NCBI GenBank assembly: GCA_922989275.2
Contig: OV277869.1
Coordinates: 20,718,189-20,782,188 of the forward strand
Reading direction: 5' to 3'
DNA from: Gari tellinella
Taxonomy: Eukaryota; Mollusca; Bivalvia; Cardiida; Psammobiidae
DNA length: 64,000 nt
Position 1 is the first letter of the stretch, and each line of letters begins with the position of its first letter. The notes beneath the pieces were generated by a model. It had not been told where the DNA came from, searched no databases, and worked only from the letters and a program-made list of their open reading frames with translations. This document shows, one piece after another, positions 1-10,239 of the stretch. Made by a program: the position numbers and the translations under genes.

Positions 1-299
1 GATCAGACCTATAGGTCAAGAGTTATTTGCCCTTGAATTGCTGAAAATGCCATAAATTACACTGTTGACAGTTTTCAAACGATTTTGATTACCGGTGTCA
101 GATCAAAGGACCCCGTAAAAAATGGACCCGTGGGTCCATTTTTGATAGCGAAATATGGACCCCCCCTGTAAATTTTGGACCCCCCCCCCCCCCAATAAAA
201 GTTGGTAATGCTTCTCCCTAATGCAAAATATTTATTACTCCTATCTTGAGGTTGTTATGCCCATAAAAAAATTAAATAAAAAAAAAAAAAAAAAAATTG

Positions 300-1125
300 T
301 TGGAGAGGGGGTCCAAATTTGATGACTTATGGTTGTTTGTTGAAAAGGGAGGGGGGTCCAATTTTTACGCCATCAAATTTGGAAACACCCCCCCCCCCCC
401 CCCCCACCCAACCAAAATAATTTTCTGTGCATAGTAACTTAAGAAAAGGAGTAAAACATTACTTAAACAAAACAACTAATGGAAAAAAATAAAAATTGAT
501 GTGTAAATCAAATGACTTATGGTTGGGTGTTGAAAAGGGAGGGGGGGGGGGGGGGGGGGGGGGGGGTCCAATTTTTACGCCATCAAATTTGGCCCCCCCC
601 CCCCCCCCCTTCTCCAACCAAAATAATTTGCTGGGCATAGTTACTTCAGGAAATGAGTAAAACATTACTTAAACAAAACAACTAATGGAAAAGAATTAAA
701 ATTGATGTGTAAATCAAATGACTTATGGTTGGGTGTTGAAAAGGGAGGGGGGTCCAATTTTTACGCCATCAAATTTGGACCCTCCTCTCCAATTGCAATA
801 ATTTGCAGCGCATAGTAACCTCAGATTAGGAGAAAAACATCACTAAAACTTAACAAGTAATGGAAAAGAATTAAAGTTGATGTGGAAATCAAATTACTTA
901 TGGTTGGGTGTTGAAAAGGGAGGGGGGTCCATTTTTTACGCCATCAAATTTGGGAAACCCCCCCCCCCCCTCTCCAACCAAAATAATTTGCAGGGCATAG
1001 TAACTTCAGGAAAGGGAAAAAACATTACTTAAACAAAACAAATAATGGGAAAGAATTAAAATTGATGTGAATATCAAATGACTAATGGTTGGGTGTTGCC
1101 AAGGGAGGGGGGGGGGGTCCAATTA
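300..1125. repeat. Tandem array, about 176-210 bp unit with long G and C homopolymers
   Basis: The motif ACGCCATCAAATTTGG recurs near 369, 579, 765 and 941. Each unit also has a TAATTTGC-GGGCATAGTAAC segment and GAAAAGGGAGGGGGGTCC. It includes a run of 26 G at 541-566 and C runs near 387 and 593. Length differences come mainly from the homopolymers, so assembly errors are likely here. Confidence 0.8.
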
Positions 1126-1126
1126 A

Positions 1127-1829
1127 ATTAAGGGCGTAAAAAGGCATATTTATTGGATACTGGGTTAAGCTACCATCTTCTAGGATACATAAAATATTTC
1201 TTATACAGTAAATGTTTGTGACTGTATAAAATGGAAATATTTTCTTCAATGTAGGAATACATTGTACAAAATGGAACTACTTTCTTCAGTGGAAGAATAA
1301 ATTAAGGGCATAAAAAGGCATATTTATTGGGTAATTGGTTAAGCTACCATCTTCTAGGATACATAAAATATTTCCTGTACAGTAAATGTTTGTGACTGTA
1401 TAAAATGGAATTATTTTCTTCAATGTAAGAATACATTGTACAAAATGGAACTACTTTCTTCAGTGGAAGAATAATTTAAGGGCGTAAATAGGCATTTTTA
1501 TTGGGTAATGGGTTAAGCTACCATCTTCTAGGATACATAAAATATTTCCTATGCAGTAAATGTTTGTGACTGTATAAAATGGAAATATTTTCTTCAATGT
1601 AGGAATACATGGTACAAAAAGGAACTACTTTCTTCAGTGGAAGAATAAATTAAGGGCGTAAAAAGGTATATTTATTTGGTAATTGGTAAAGCTACCATCT
1701 TCTAGGATACACGAAATATTTCCTATACAGTAAATGTTTGTGACTGAATAAATTGGAATTATTTTCTTCAGTAGAAGAATAAATTAAGGGCGTAAAAAGG
1801 CATATTTATTGAGTAATGGGTTAAAATAT
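1127..1829. repeat. Tandem array, about 174 bp unit, derived from the TTAA MITE family
   Basis: AAATTAAGGGCGTAAAAAGG recurs at about 1127, 1300, 1473, 1648 and 1783. Each unit contains GCTACCATCTTCTAGGATAC and TTTCTTCAGTGGAAGAATAA. These are the internal sequences of the TTAA MITE seen at 9892 and 39905, in reverse order. Confidence 0.8.
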
Positions 1830-2263
1830 TCATTGGTTTCTTGTTTCTTAACTTTTTATTATGTTTTTTTATCATTCTAAATTTTTGCAATGGGGGGTCC
1901 ATTTTTTATAGGGGGGGTCCAAATTTGATATGACACCTGTATACTTGCAAGCAAAGTATATAGCTATAAGTTCTCGAAGGAGTACAATTATTGTTGAATC
2001 TAATCTTTGGGGCAATAGTTATCTGCCCTTGATATACTTTGAAATGGTAGAAAATGCTTCATTTCAGTATTGTTTAGGCTCTAGTTATCTGCCCTTGATG
2101 TACTCTACTATACTAGAATTATGAGGTTGTATTCCAATCTATATGTTTACATGCTATACTACAAATTTGAATGGATTTAGATTAAAACGGATTAAACAGA
2201 AAGGTAAAGCTATCAAGCTACAGTACAACAGGTGAGCGATATCAGGGCCTCAGGCCCTCTTGT

Positions 2264-2790
2264 AATCCAATCTATCTCAAACTTGCTCATATTGTATATG
2301 ACCATAAGATTCCGGATGAGTTCGATTATGGTTGAAATCGGACTAATAGGTCAATAGTTTGAATTGCTGAAAATGCCATATTTAACCGTGTTTACACTCT
2401 AGATGCCACAAATTTTATCCAATCTTTCTTAAACTTGCTCAAATGGTCAGATGAGTTCGATTATGGTTGAAATCGGACTAATAGGTCAAGAGTTACCTAC
2501 CTTTGAATTGCTGAAAATGCCATATTTAACGGTGTTTTACACTCTAGAGGCCACAATTTTAATCCAATCTTTCTCAAACTTACTCAGATTGTATATGACA
2601 ATGAGAGTTCAGATGAGTTCGATTATGGTTGAAATCGAACCAATATGTCAAGAGTTATCCACCCTTGAATTGCTGAAAATGTCATATCTAACAGTGTTTA
2701 CACTCTTGCAACTACAGTTTTCAATGGATTTTAATTATACTTGCACACAATGTATATAGCTATATTTACATTCAACCTGTAAAGTCCTTA
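2264..2790 (+). mobile_element. HINE-A fragment (core monomers, no clear ends)
   Basis: Starts directly after the CTCTTGT end of the previous copy with AATCCAATCTATCTCAAAC. It holds three about 160-bp monomers (GAGTTCGATTATGGTTGAAAT at about 2317, 2456 and 2615) and stops in the ATGTATATAGC segment without a 3' terminus. Confidence 0.65.
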
Positions 2791-3160
2791 TGTAATCCTA
2801 TTAAAAAATATGCAGTCATCTGCCGATGAACCTACACTTCGAATCTGGATTTAACCAGTTCGGATTTCCCCCGTGCTATCCGTGGACTTCTTCAAATAGA
2901 CTACATCGGGCACTTAACACTAAGCTCCCATTGGTCGACGGTTATATGACACTAGCGGAGTGATACAGACCCATAGGTCATTGCCATCGCGTTGCTATGT
3001 GTGTAAATGGGTTAAGAAAACAACCGCGACCTGTAATTTTAGAATGTGCTTTGGCAATAGATATTCAAGTTGCACTGTTATTTGTTTGCCTTGTATGTCA
3101 TTTCCATTCACAGAGAGAAAGTTTACTGGAAAAAATCCTGAATTTTTAATACAGTTACAG
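2791..3160. other. No gene or repeat recognised
   Basis: Mixed-composition sequence with only short ORFs. It ends with GTTACAG, the left target duplication of the next element. Confidence 0.4.
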
Positions 3161-3867
3161 CAGTGTTGTGCCTAGGCCGCGGCATTGCGGGAATCCCGCA
3201 TTTTTTTCACGATTGTCCCTTAAAAATTCGCCTTGCGCGGGCGTATGGGCGCGCCGTAAAAAAATCGCATTTTCGGCAATTTCTACTAGTTTCTGCTCCA
3301 TTCCGACTCAATTCCGGAGAATAGAGAGATCACAAAGGGAGATTAATCTTAGTATTGAAAATAGACTGTGCGCGTATAATATACGTGAAGAATATCGGCA
3401 TATAGAATCGGTATGTAAACCAGTCTGGTTCCGCTTTGTGATAATGGCGTCGGAACGATGCGCTTGACGGATTTTCTTTCCGATTAAAATAGACAACTAG
3501 CAGACGATGCTTCGTTTAAACAAAGTGTTGAGGATACTCCTTCAACATCATCTGAACCAAGACACTCGCTTCAACATGTTTAAAAAAAGACAAAAATCAA
3601 ATTGCCCGTCGTGTAAACAGCGACTCTACGATACGAGATACAGCGACTGTCTCCCGATCGGAGAATCTTCCCTAGCTGTACAGTCTTACAGAGACAGTCA
3701 TGACAGTTAAAGACCGTAAGCTGTAAAAACAGTATTCTAATTAAAAGGTAGGTATATCGTGTTTTAAAGTTTTTTTAGTGTGTCCCCCAAAAATTTCAAA
3801 TGTCCCCTAAAAATTTTGACAGCGCGCCACCGTGTCCCCCAAAAATTTTGACCTAGGCACAACACTG
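3161..3867. mobile_element. hAT-like non-autonomous element, 707 bp
   Basis: Perfect 16-bp terminal inverted repeats CAGTGTTGTGCCTAGG at 3161 and 3852. A GTTACAG direct repeat lies immediately outside both ends (3154-3160 and 3868-3874). CAGTG ends and a 7-8 bp duplication suit the hAT superfamily. The interior is CpG-richer than its surroundings (ATCCCGCA, GGGCGCGCC, GTGTCCCCCAAAAATTT repeated near the right end). The ORFs inside (3168-3467, 3507-3710) resemble no transposase. Confidence 0.72.
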
Positions 3868-4049
3868 GTTACAGTACATGTAGTTGGGACTACTTTCTCA
3901 CCATATTTAGAAACTGGAATGGCTATTACATCGACATTACATCTATCAAACCTCTTTGACCGGTATATGATAAATTCTTATACAGAAAAACAAATCTGGC
4001 CAATAAACACATTAAATTGACAAGACAGAAAATATAATATAAGGACTTA

Positions 4050-4194
4050 ACAACATCTCTTTGCCGCTCATGACGGTATGACTACATTAGCTTCGGGGGG
4101 TACATTTATCGAAAACGCCCTTTGGGCGTTTACGGAATTTACCCCCTGCGAAGCTAATGTAGTCATACCGTCATGAGCGGCAAAAATATGTTGT
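4050..4194. repeat. Foldback element with about 46-bp arms
   Basis: AACAACATCTCTTTGCCGCT at the left is matched on the other strand by AGCGGCAAAAATATGTTGTT at the right. The arms extend through TGACGGTATGACTACATTAG into GCTTCG. The apex contains a second small hairpin, ACGCCCTTTGGGCGT. Arm identity is high, so the element is young or still maintained. Confidence 0.8.
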
Positions 4195-4204
4195 TTATTC
4201 CTAT

Positions 4205-4515
4205 AATAACTGTATAAGTTCTTGAGGGAGTGCAATTATTGTTGAAATCTGATCATTGTTGAAAGAGTTATCTGCCCTTGATATACTTTGAAATGGTAGA
4301 GAAGGCTTCATTTCAGTATTATTTAGGCTCTAGTTATCTGCCCTTGATGTACTCAGACTACTCTACTATACTAGAGTAGGTCGTATTCCAATGTTGTTTA
4401 CATGCTATGCTACAAATTTGAATGGATTTAGAATAAAACGGGTGAAATTCAAAGGTAAAGCTATCAAGCTTTATTATAACAGGTGAGCTATATCAGGGTA
4501 TTCAGGCCCTCTTGT
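4205..4515 (+). mobile_element. HINE-A 3' end fragment
   Basis: Begins in the GTATAAGTTCTTGAGGGAG segment and runs to GGTGAGCTATATCAGGG and GGCCCTCTTGT, matching the last 310 bp of other HINE-A copies. Confidence 0.7.
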
Positions 4516-4932
4516 TTTACACACCCGTCTTCCAAATATTATGCAAATCTGTGATTTGAATATGGACTCGCACATTTCTTCAAGTGGTTAATTTAGGCAC
4601 TTGCAATCAGTGTTAAATTTGATCCCTGATATATGTCAGTTTTCATTCCTCTCAATGCTTGTGGTTAAAAAAATTATGACTTACTTAAACTAAGGGCCCC
4701 ACTTTTAATCTTATGACCCATGTTTTTTCACTTGGTTGGGCCACATGACCCCACCATTTCTGATCCTAGAATAAACCCTGCAATTTTTTTTTCCATAATT
4801 TTAATTGGGTAAAATTAAAATACCCCAATATGCGCCTTTTCTGTAACCCTGTGCATGTCTTCTTTAGTTCTTAGAAAATAGGCATGCATCTCTGTTTCAT
4901 GTTCTCCTGGGTGAAAGTATCATATACATCTG
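4516..4932. other. Unassigned intergenic or 5' intron sequence
   Basis: AT-rich with A and T runs. No ORF, hairpin or repeat recognised. Confidence 0.4.
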
Positions 4933-5122
4933 AGGGCTCCAGATAAGGGAAGTATTTCAAAAACTAAAATCTATATTTTTGTATTAAACCCTATGGTGTC
5001 ACTACTCATTAGAATTTTCTCTTTGAGATGATTCTAATGAGAAGTAACACCATAGGATTTGGTGCTGAAATGAGTGAGAAAATGTTGATTTGGTCAGTTT
5101 ACTCCCATTTATCTTGAGTCCT
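4933..5122. mobile_element. MITE, GGGCTCCAGATAAG family, copy 1
   Basis: Terminal inverted repeats GGGCTCCAGATAAG and (degraded) TTATCTTGAGTCCT. Nested inside is a second inverted repeat, CCCTATGGTGTCACTACTCA / GTAACACCATAGG, around TCTCTTTGAGATGATT. The right end stops 29 bp before the GALNT exon 1 acceptor. Confidence 0.7.
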
Positions 5123-5173
5123 GCATATGTTTGCACTATTTTGTTCTCCAGGCTGCTTATACCCAGCATCAGG

Positions 5174-5360
5174 ATGGTTAGCAGACTCAAACTTCAGTAC
5201 TGCAAGATTGTGCTTGCAACTTCTCTGGTGTGGTTCCTCCTAGATGTTATACTGCTGATGTACTACACAGACTGTGCAACCAGTGCAGCCACGGACTGTA
5301 ACAACAAGGGCACTATAAAGAAAAATGAGAATTCCTTGCTGCAGCGTATACTTCCAAAAG
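5174..5360 (+). CDS. GALNT: First coding exon of polypeptide N-acetylgalactosaminyltransferase (GALNT1/13-type)
   Basis: GALNTs are Golgi type II membrane enzymes that start mucin-type O-glycosylation by moving GalNAc from UDP-GalNAc to Ser/Thr. The exon gives 62 residues plus one base. A short basic cytosolic tail (MVSRLKLQ) is followed by YCKIVLATSLVWFLLD and a hydrophobic anchor at about residues 9-32, then a Cys/Asn/Lys-rich stem. From memory of the family, the YCK-VLATSL-W-LLD anchor is the signature start of vertebrate GALNT1 and GALNT13. A splice acceptor (TTTTGTTCTCCAG) ends at 5151, so the exon probably starts at 5152 with 22 bp of 5'UTR; an upstream non-coding exon would lie outside the window. 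The donor GTAATG follows at 5361 and leaves phase 1, which fits the exon at 24458. The catalytic and lectin domains are not in this window. A MITE copy lies on each side. Confidence 0.82.
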
Positions 5361-5510
5361 GTAATGTGGGTTATACTTGACAGTCAGCTTGTGTTAAGCT
5401 GCTCAATGGGCAGGTTGCAGCTGTGTGAGCTATAGATAAGCAGGCTTATTTCAGAATAGTTTCGAAGCTAAATGCAGTACAAAAGGAATGCAGAAAGCTC
5501 CTTTATTACC

Positions 5511-5702
5511 AGGGCTCCAGATAAGTAGAGTTTTCTCAAACACTAAAATCTTTATTTCTGCATGAAACCCTATGGTGTCACTACTCATAAGAATCGTCTC
5601 TTTGAGATGATTCTAATAAGTGGTATCACCATAGGATTTGATGCTGAAATTAGTGAGAAAATGATGAATTTGTTTGAAAAACTCCCTCTTATCTGGAGCC
5701 CT
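5511..5702. mobile_element. MITE, GGGCTCCAGATAAG family, copy 2
   Basis: Ends AGGGCTCCAGATAAG and CTTATCTGGAGCCCT are intact inverted repeats. The internal CCCTATGGTGTCACTACTCA hairpin is shared with copy 1. It lies 150 bp after the exon 1 donor. Confidence 0.75.
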
Positions 5703-5727
5703 GATAACTTTTGTTCAGGTTTTTGCA

Positions 5728-6510
5728 TTTTTAACTCACCTGAGGGTGAGCTTTTGCAATCCTTGAATGTCCGGCGTGTGGCGTTCGTCGTTCGTCGTCA
5801 ACAATTTTAGTGTTTACACTCAAGAGGTCACATTTTTTCCCCTATCTTTCTCAAACTTGCTCAGATTATAATATTACTATAAGAGTTCGGATGAGTTTGA
5901 TGGTTGAAATCTGACAAATAGGTCAGGGGTTATCTACCTTTGATTTGCTGAAAATGCCATATTTAACAGTGAGAGGCCGCAATATTTATCCAATCTTTCT
6001 TAAACCTGCCCAGATTGTATATAACCATAAGAGTTCGGATGAGTTCGATTATGTGTATATAACCATAAGAGTTCGGATGAGTTCGATTATGGTTGAAATG
6101 GGACTAATAGATCAAGAGTAATCTACCTTTGAATTGCTAAAATTGCCATATTTAACAGTGTTTACACTCTAGAGGCCACAATTTTTATCTAATCTATCTC
6201 AAACTTACCCAGATTGTATATGACCATAAGAGTTCGATTGAGTTTGTTTATGGTTGAAATCAGACCATTAAGTCGAGAGTTATCTACCTTTGAATTACTG
6301 AAAATGCCATATTTAAGGGTGTTTACACTTTAGAGGCCACAATTTTTATTCAATCTTTCTCAAACTTGCTCCGATTGTATATGAATATAAGTGGTCAGAT
6401 GAGTTTGATTTAGGTTGAAATCTGACAAGTAGGTAAAGAGTTCTCTACCTTTGAATTGCTGAAAATGTAATATTTAACAGCGTTTACACTCTAGAGGCGA
6501 CATTTTTATA
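5728..6510 (+). mobile_element. HINE-A 5' part, truncated
   Basis: Starts at a T-run with AACTCACCTGAGGGTGAGC (a shortened leader hairpin) and TTGAATGTCCGGCG, followed by four to five 160-bp monomers (ACACTCTAGAGGCCACA). It is broken by another HINE head at 6511. Confidence 0.7.
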
Positions 6511-6598
6511 CCCCCATCACTAGTGGTGGGGGCTATATAGGAAACGCCTTGTCCGTCCGTCGCTCGTCCGTCCGTCGCGTTTTTCCGGGACATTTGCC
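6511..6598 (+). mobile_element. Head fragment of a further HINE-like family
   Basis: ACCCCCATCACTAGTGGTGGGGGC leader hairpin (6512-6535), then GGAAACGCCTTGTCCGTCCG and more GTCCGTC microsatellite. Only the first 85 bp remain before the next T-run insertion. Confidence 0.5.
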
Positions 6599-6966
6599 TT
6601 TTTTAGCTCACCTGGCACGTAGTGCCAAGGTGAGCTTTTAGGATCGCTGGATGTCCGTCGTCCTTCGTTTGTCTGTCCGTCCGTCCACAATTGTTCGTTA
6701 ACACTCTAGCAGGTTCAAATCTCATTAGATCTTGATGAAACTTGGTCACAATGTTTGCCTCAATGAAATCTAGGTCAAGTTTGAATGTGGGTCATGTCCG
6801 GTCAAAAACTAGGTCACTAGGTCTAATTATCGAAAAACCTTGTTAACACTCTAGAGGCTACAAATTTCATTGGATCATCAATATGATTGCCTCAATAAAA
6901 TCTAGGCCAAGTTCGAATGTGGGTCATGTCCGGTCAAAAACTAGGTCACAAGGTCAAATCTTCGAA
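6599..6966 (+). mobile_element. HINE-C-like head, truncated
   Basis: TTTTAGCTCACCTGGCAC-GTA-GTGCCAAGGTGAGC leader hairpin and a GTCCGTCGTCC microsatellite, then two repeats of AATCTAGG(T/C)CAAGTT and GTGGGTCATGTCCGGTC. No 3' terminus. Confidence 0.6.
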
Positions 6967-7285
6967 TAATTTGCAGGCTAATTAACTAAATGAAATGAAT
7001 TAAAGTTGATGTGTAGATCAAATGACTTAAGGTTTGATGGTTAGGTGTTGATGAAGGAGGGGGGTCCAAATTTGATGGCATCAAATTTGGACCCCCCTCT
7101 CCAACTGATATAATTTGCAGGGAATAACAACCTCAGGATAGGAGTAATCAATATTTTGCATTAGGGAGAAGCATTACCAACTTTTCAGGGGGGGGGGGGG
7201 GGTCCAAAATTTACAGGGGGGGTCCATATTTCGCTATCAAAAATGGACATTTTTTACAGGGGTCCAAATTTGATCTCACCGGTCT
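6967..7285. mobile_element. Right-end fragment of the poly-G/poly-C TIR element
   Basis: Ends TTTGATCTCACCGGT, the inverted counterpart of the left end at 91. It carries TTTGGACCCCCCTCTCCAAC, a run of about 17 G near 7186 and AAAATGGACATTTTTTACAG. It equals the reverse complement of about 94-260 plus adjacent core. Confidence 0.65.
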
Positions 7286-8054
7286 TAATTTTTTCCCCTC
7301 ACAAAAGGCTAGGTCGTTTCCCCAAACTCAGAGGAAAACCCCTGATCACTTAGGAGTCTTCATAGCTGGAAAGTTACTGTATCATCTATAGGGCATATTG
7401 TGTTGAAAGCTCATTGATGTATAGTCAGTATCTGAATACAGGTAGTGTTCGTTTTCACATCTCTACCTAATGATTAGTATTGGCAGTGTAAGGAGATTGA
7501 CAGGTGTCTGTCAAATTAGTCATAAATAGACATGGTTATTGACAGGTCAAGTGACATTTTGTTGTTTTCATGAAAAACTAATGCTCTCCGCTGAATACCT
7601 TTATAGATATGTCTTTTCACGCCTTGACCTGTTCATAAATGTATTCAAGATATAAAGATATATCTTTAGGTGTTTTTAAATTGCAATTATAAATTATTTA
7701 TAAAAATAAGATTTGTTGCTTACATTCTAATTTAGGTGGCTGCTTAAATCAGACTGAAAGTACTTTATTTTCAACTGCATTAAGCAACCTGTCAGACAGT
7801 GTTTAATTTGAAATGTATTCTGTATGTTACTATGTAGCTATAATGTAAGGCACATTATTCTTTACTTTCAGCCTGCTTGCAGCAACTATCTGTTCGGATA
7901 TAGAAAATATTTTGTATGCGACATATTGATGTCCGTTTCCTTTAGTGGAAGAATAGATTACAGGTGTAAAAAGGGGTATTTATTGAATAATGGGTTAAAA
8001 GATAGGGGGACACATCTGTAAAGAATCATTTTACAGATGTGTCCTCAATCAATA
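7286..8054. other. Intron with few recognisable elements
   Basis: Contains a decayed TTAA-MITE end (about 7925-7997, TTTAGTGGAAGAATAGATTA ... AATGGGTTAA) and a perfect 15-bp-arm hairpin at 8006-8042 (GACACATCTGTAAA / TTTACAGATGTGTCC). Nothing coding seen. Confidence 0.45.
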
Positions 8055-8056
8055 TA

Positions 8057-8397
8057 AGCTGGGGTCCATTTCATAAAACTTTGTACGACAAAAATGGTCA
8101 TAAATTGAAACTTTAAAATACATTAAAATACATTTAATTTCTGATTCCTCTATCTAATCCTTTTCAAGACGATTTTCTAGCTGGGGTCCATTTCATAAAA
8201 CTTTGTACAACAAAAATGGTCATAAATTGAAACTTTAAAATACATTTAATTTCTGATTCCTCTATCTAATCCTTTTCAAGACGATTCCAAAGAGATGCCA
8301 CGAGACAGGATTTGATAAAGAAATAAACAGTAATTGAGACTTTATAATCTGACTTAGGACAACATTTGTCATACAAAGTTTTATGAAACGGGCCCCT
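8057..8397. mobile_element. MITE with CATAAAACTTTGTA ends and a duplicated 5' half
   Basis: Left end GGGGTCCATTTCATAAAACT; right end AGTTTTATGAAACGGGCCCC is its inverted repeat. The first about 120 bp are tandemly duplicated (second copy starts near 8180, again AGCTGGGGTCCATTTCATAA). Confidence 0.65.
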
Positions 8398-8617
8398 GGC
8401 CTTTTTTAATTGAATGAGATTAGTCCATTAGAGTTATTTGTATTGTAAAAGTTCAGGGTATGTCAGGAACGGATACTTTCATCCCAAAGTGCATAGGTAA
8501 TAAATTACAAATTGCCTTGAGTACTACACACTTCATGGTCCTACATGTATATACTGAACAATGTGTCTCGCATTTAAACCCTTACAAAGTCCCGTTGTAG
8601 CATATGATATATATCAT

Positions 8618-8687
8618 TTGCAAACAGTGTAGACCCATTTCAGACGAATCCTTTGGAATCCTCTGATCAGGGTCTACACTGTTTGTT
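8618..8687. repeat. CAAACAGTGTAGACCC hairpin repeat
   Basis: TTTGCAAACAGTGTAGACCC is mirrored by GGGTCTACACTGTTTG. It is one of about 18 dispersed hairpins of this type in the window. The copy at 50333-50403 shows that they are the core of a TTAA-flanked MITE. Confidence 0.6.
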
Positions 8688-8798
8688 ACAATTTTAGGTA
8701 TGCTGGGGGAAAACCCCCATTTAGAGTCTATGTAAACATATAATTTATCAGAAATTGCAAGTCAATTCAAGAATTCAGCATTTTACTGAGTTAACTAC

Positions 8799-9804
8799 TT
8801 TTTAGCTCACCTGAGCTAGCTCAGGGTGAGCTTTTGCAATGCTTGAATGTCCGTCTTCCGTGGTCCGTTGTGCATCATCAACAATTTTAGTGTTTACACT
8901 CTAGAGGCCACAATATTTATCCAATGGTTCTCAAACTTGCTCAGATTGTATATTACCATAAGAGTTCAGATGAGATCGATTATGGTTGAAATTGGACCAA
9001 AAGGTCAAGAGTTATTTACCTTTGAATTGCTGAAAATGCCATATTTAACAGTGTTTACATTCTAGAGGTCACACTATTTATCCAATCTTTCTAAAACTTG
9101 CTCAGATTGTATATTACCAAAAGAGTTTGGATGAGTTCGATTATTGTTGAAATCTGACTAATAGATAAAGAGTGATCTACCTTTGAATTGCTGAAAATGC
9201 CATATTTAACAGTGTTTACACTCTAGAGGCCACAATATTTATCTAATCTTTTCTAAAACATGCCCAGATTGTATATTACTATAACAGTTCTAGAGGCCAC
9301 ACTATTTATCCAATCTATCTCAAACTTGCCCAGATTGTACATGACTATAAGAGTTGGAATAAGTGCAATTATGCTTGAAATCGGGCCTATAGGCCAATAG
9401 TTATCTCCCCTTGAATTGCTGAAAATGCCATATCTAACAGTGTTTACACTCTTGCAACTACAGTTTTCAATGGATTTTGATTTTACATGCACACACAGTA
9501 TATACCTATAAGTTCTCGAAGGAGTGCAATTATTGTTGAAATCAAATTTATTTGGCAATAGTTATCTGCCCTTGATAGACTTTGAAATGCTAGAAAATGC
9601 TTCATTTCAGTATTGTTTAGGCTCTAGTTATCTGCCCTTGATGTACTCTACTGTACTAGAATTATGAGGTTGTATTCCAAAATTGTTTACATGCTATACT
9701 ACAAATTTGAATGGATTTAGATTAAAAAGGATGAAACAGAAAAGTAAAGCTATCAAGCTTCAGTACAACAGGTGAGCGATACCAGGGCATTCAGGCCCTC
9801 TTGT
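8799..9804 (+). mobile_element. HINE-A, essentially complete copy
   Basis: 5' end TTTTTAGCTCACCTGAGCTA with AGCTCAGGGTGAGC, then a GTCCGTC/GTCCGTTG block and monomers starting TTTACACTCTAGAGGCC at about 8893, 9053 and 9213. The tail begins TTGCAACTACAGTTTTCAAT, and the 3' end is GGTGAGCGATACCAGGGC...GCCCTCTTGT. The 3' CAGGTGAGC is complementary to the 5' GCTCACCTG. No coding capacity. The minus-strand ORF 9253-9558 is an accident of the repeat. Confidence 0.75.
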
Positions 9805-9891
9805 TAGCTTATGTCATAATTAGATACACCTGAAATATTAGAACAAGACATATTGGAAAAGAGTAAAACTGTCAGTGTGATTGTTTCTCAT

Positions 9892-10110
9892 TTAACCCTT
9901 AACTCCATAAATACGCCTTTCTACGCCATTTATTTATTCACCCACAGAAGAAAATAGTTCAAATTTATACAGCTATGAATAAAGAAGAAATACTTTTTAT
10001 GTCCTGGCAGATGTTAGCCTTAAAGCTTATTCTGCTTTACTTTCAACCTGCTTTTATTAAGTGGCCAACTATCTTCAAACCTAGACATAGGTTATGTTGT
10101 AATGGGTTAA
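9892..10110. mobile_element. TTAA-flanked MITE (CCCATTACCCCATAAATATGCC family)
   Basis: TTAACCCTTAACTCCATAAA at the left and GTAATGGGTTAA at the right, ending in TTAA on both sides. The internal GAAGAAAATAGTTC and ATTCTGCTTTACTTTCAACC segments are shared with copies at 12748, 39905 and 60973. Confidence 0.65.
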
Positions 10111-10239
10111 TATTAGGAATGTTCCCAGTCCCCAGCAATAATAAATGTGACTGTAGGGGGTGGGGTAGGGGGTAGTTAATGGTTAACTCCCTGACGCTTC
10201 AAATGTACTTTTCAAGCTTCCAATTAAGTCTAATCCATT

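Larger units (their letters stand above)
91..1943. mobile_element. Inverted-repeat element with poly-G/poly-C tracts, inserted in HINE-A
   Basis: The left end ACCGGTGTCAGATCAAAGGA mirrors the right end TTTGATATGACACCTGT. Next to each end lie GGGGGGTCC or GGACCCCCC blocks and an AAAATGGAC motif. The interior is two tandem arrays (300-1125 and 1127-1829). No ORF of note: the Gly/Pro-rich translation at 459-665 comes from homopolymers. The flanks rejoin to an intact HINE-A sequence; no clear target duplication is visible. Confidence 0.65.
1..2263 (+). mobile_element. HINE-A copy (5' end outside window), interrupted by a TIR element at 91-1943
   Basis: 1-90 and 1944-2263 join into one HINE-A core and 3' end. 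The sequence GATTTTGATT stops at 90 and ATACTTGC resumes after 1943, as in uninterrupted copies (for example 9470-9490). It ends with GGTGAGCGATATCAGGGC and CCTCTTGT, the HINE-A 3' terminus. Confidence 0.75.

Noticed and set aside
459..665. 68-aa Gly/Pro-rich ORF
   Set aside because: Produced by G/C homopolymers in a tandem repeat.
3168..3467. 99-aa ORF with Arg/Cys-rich sequence
   Set aside because: Lies entirely within a 707-bp MITE-like element, has no recognisable domain and overlaps an antisense ORF of similar length.
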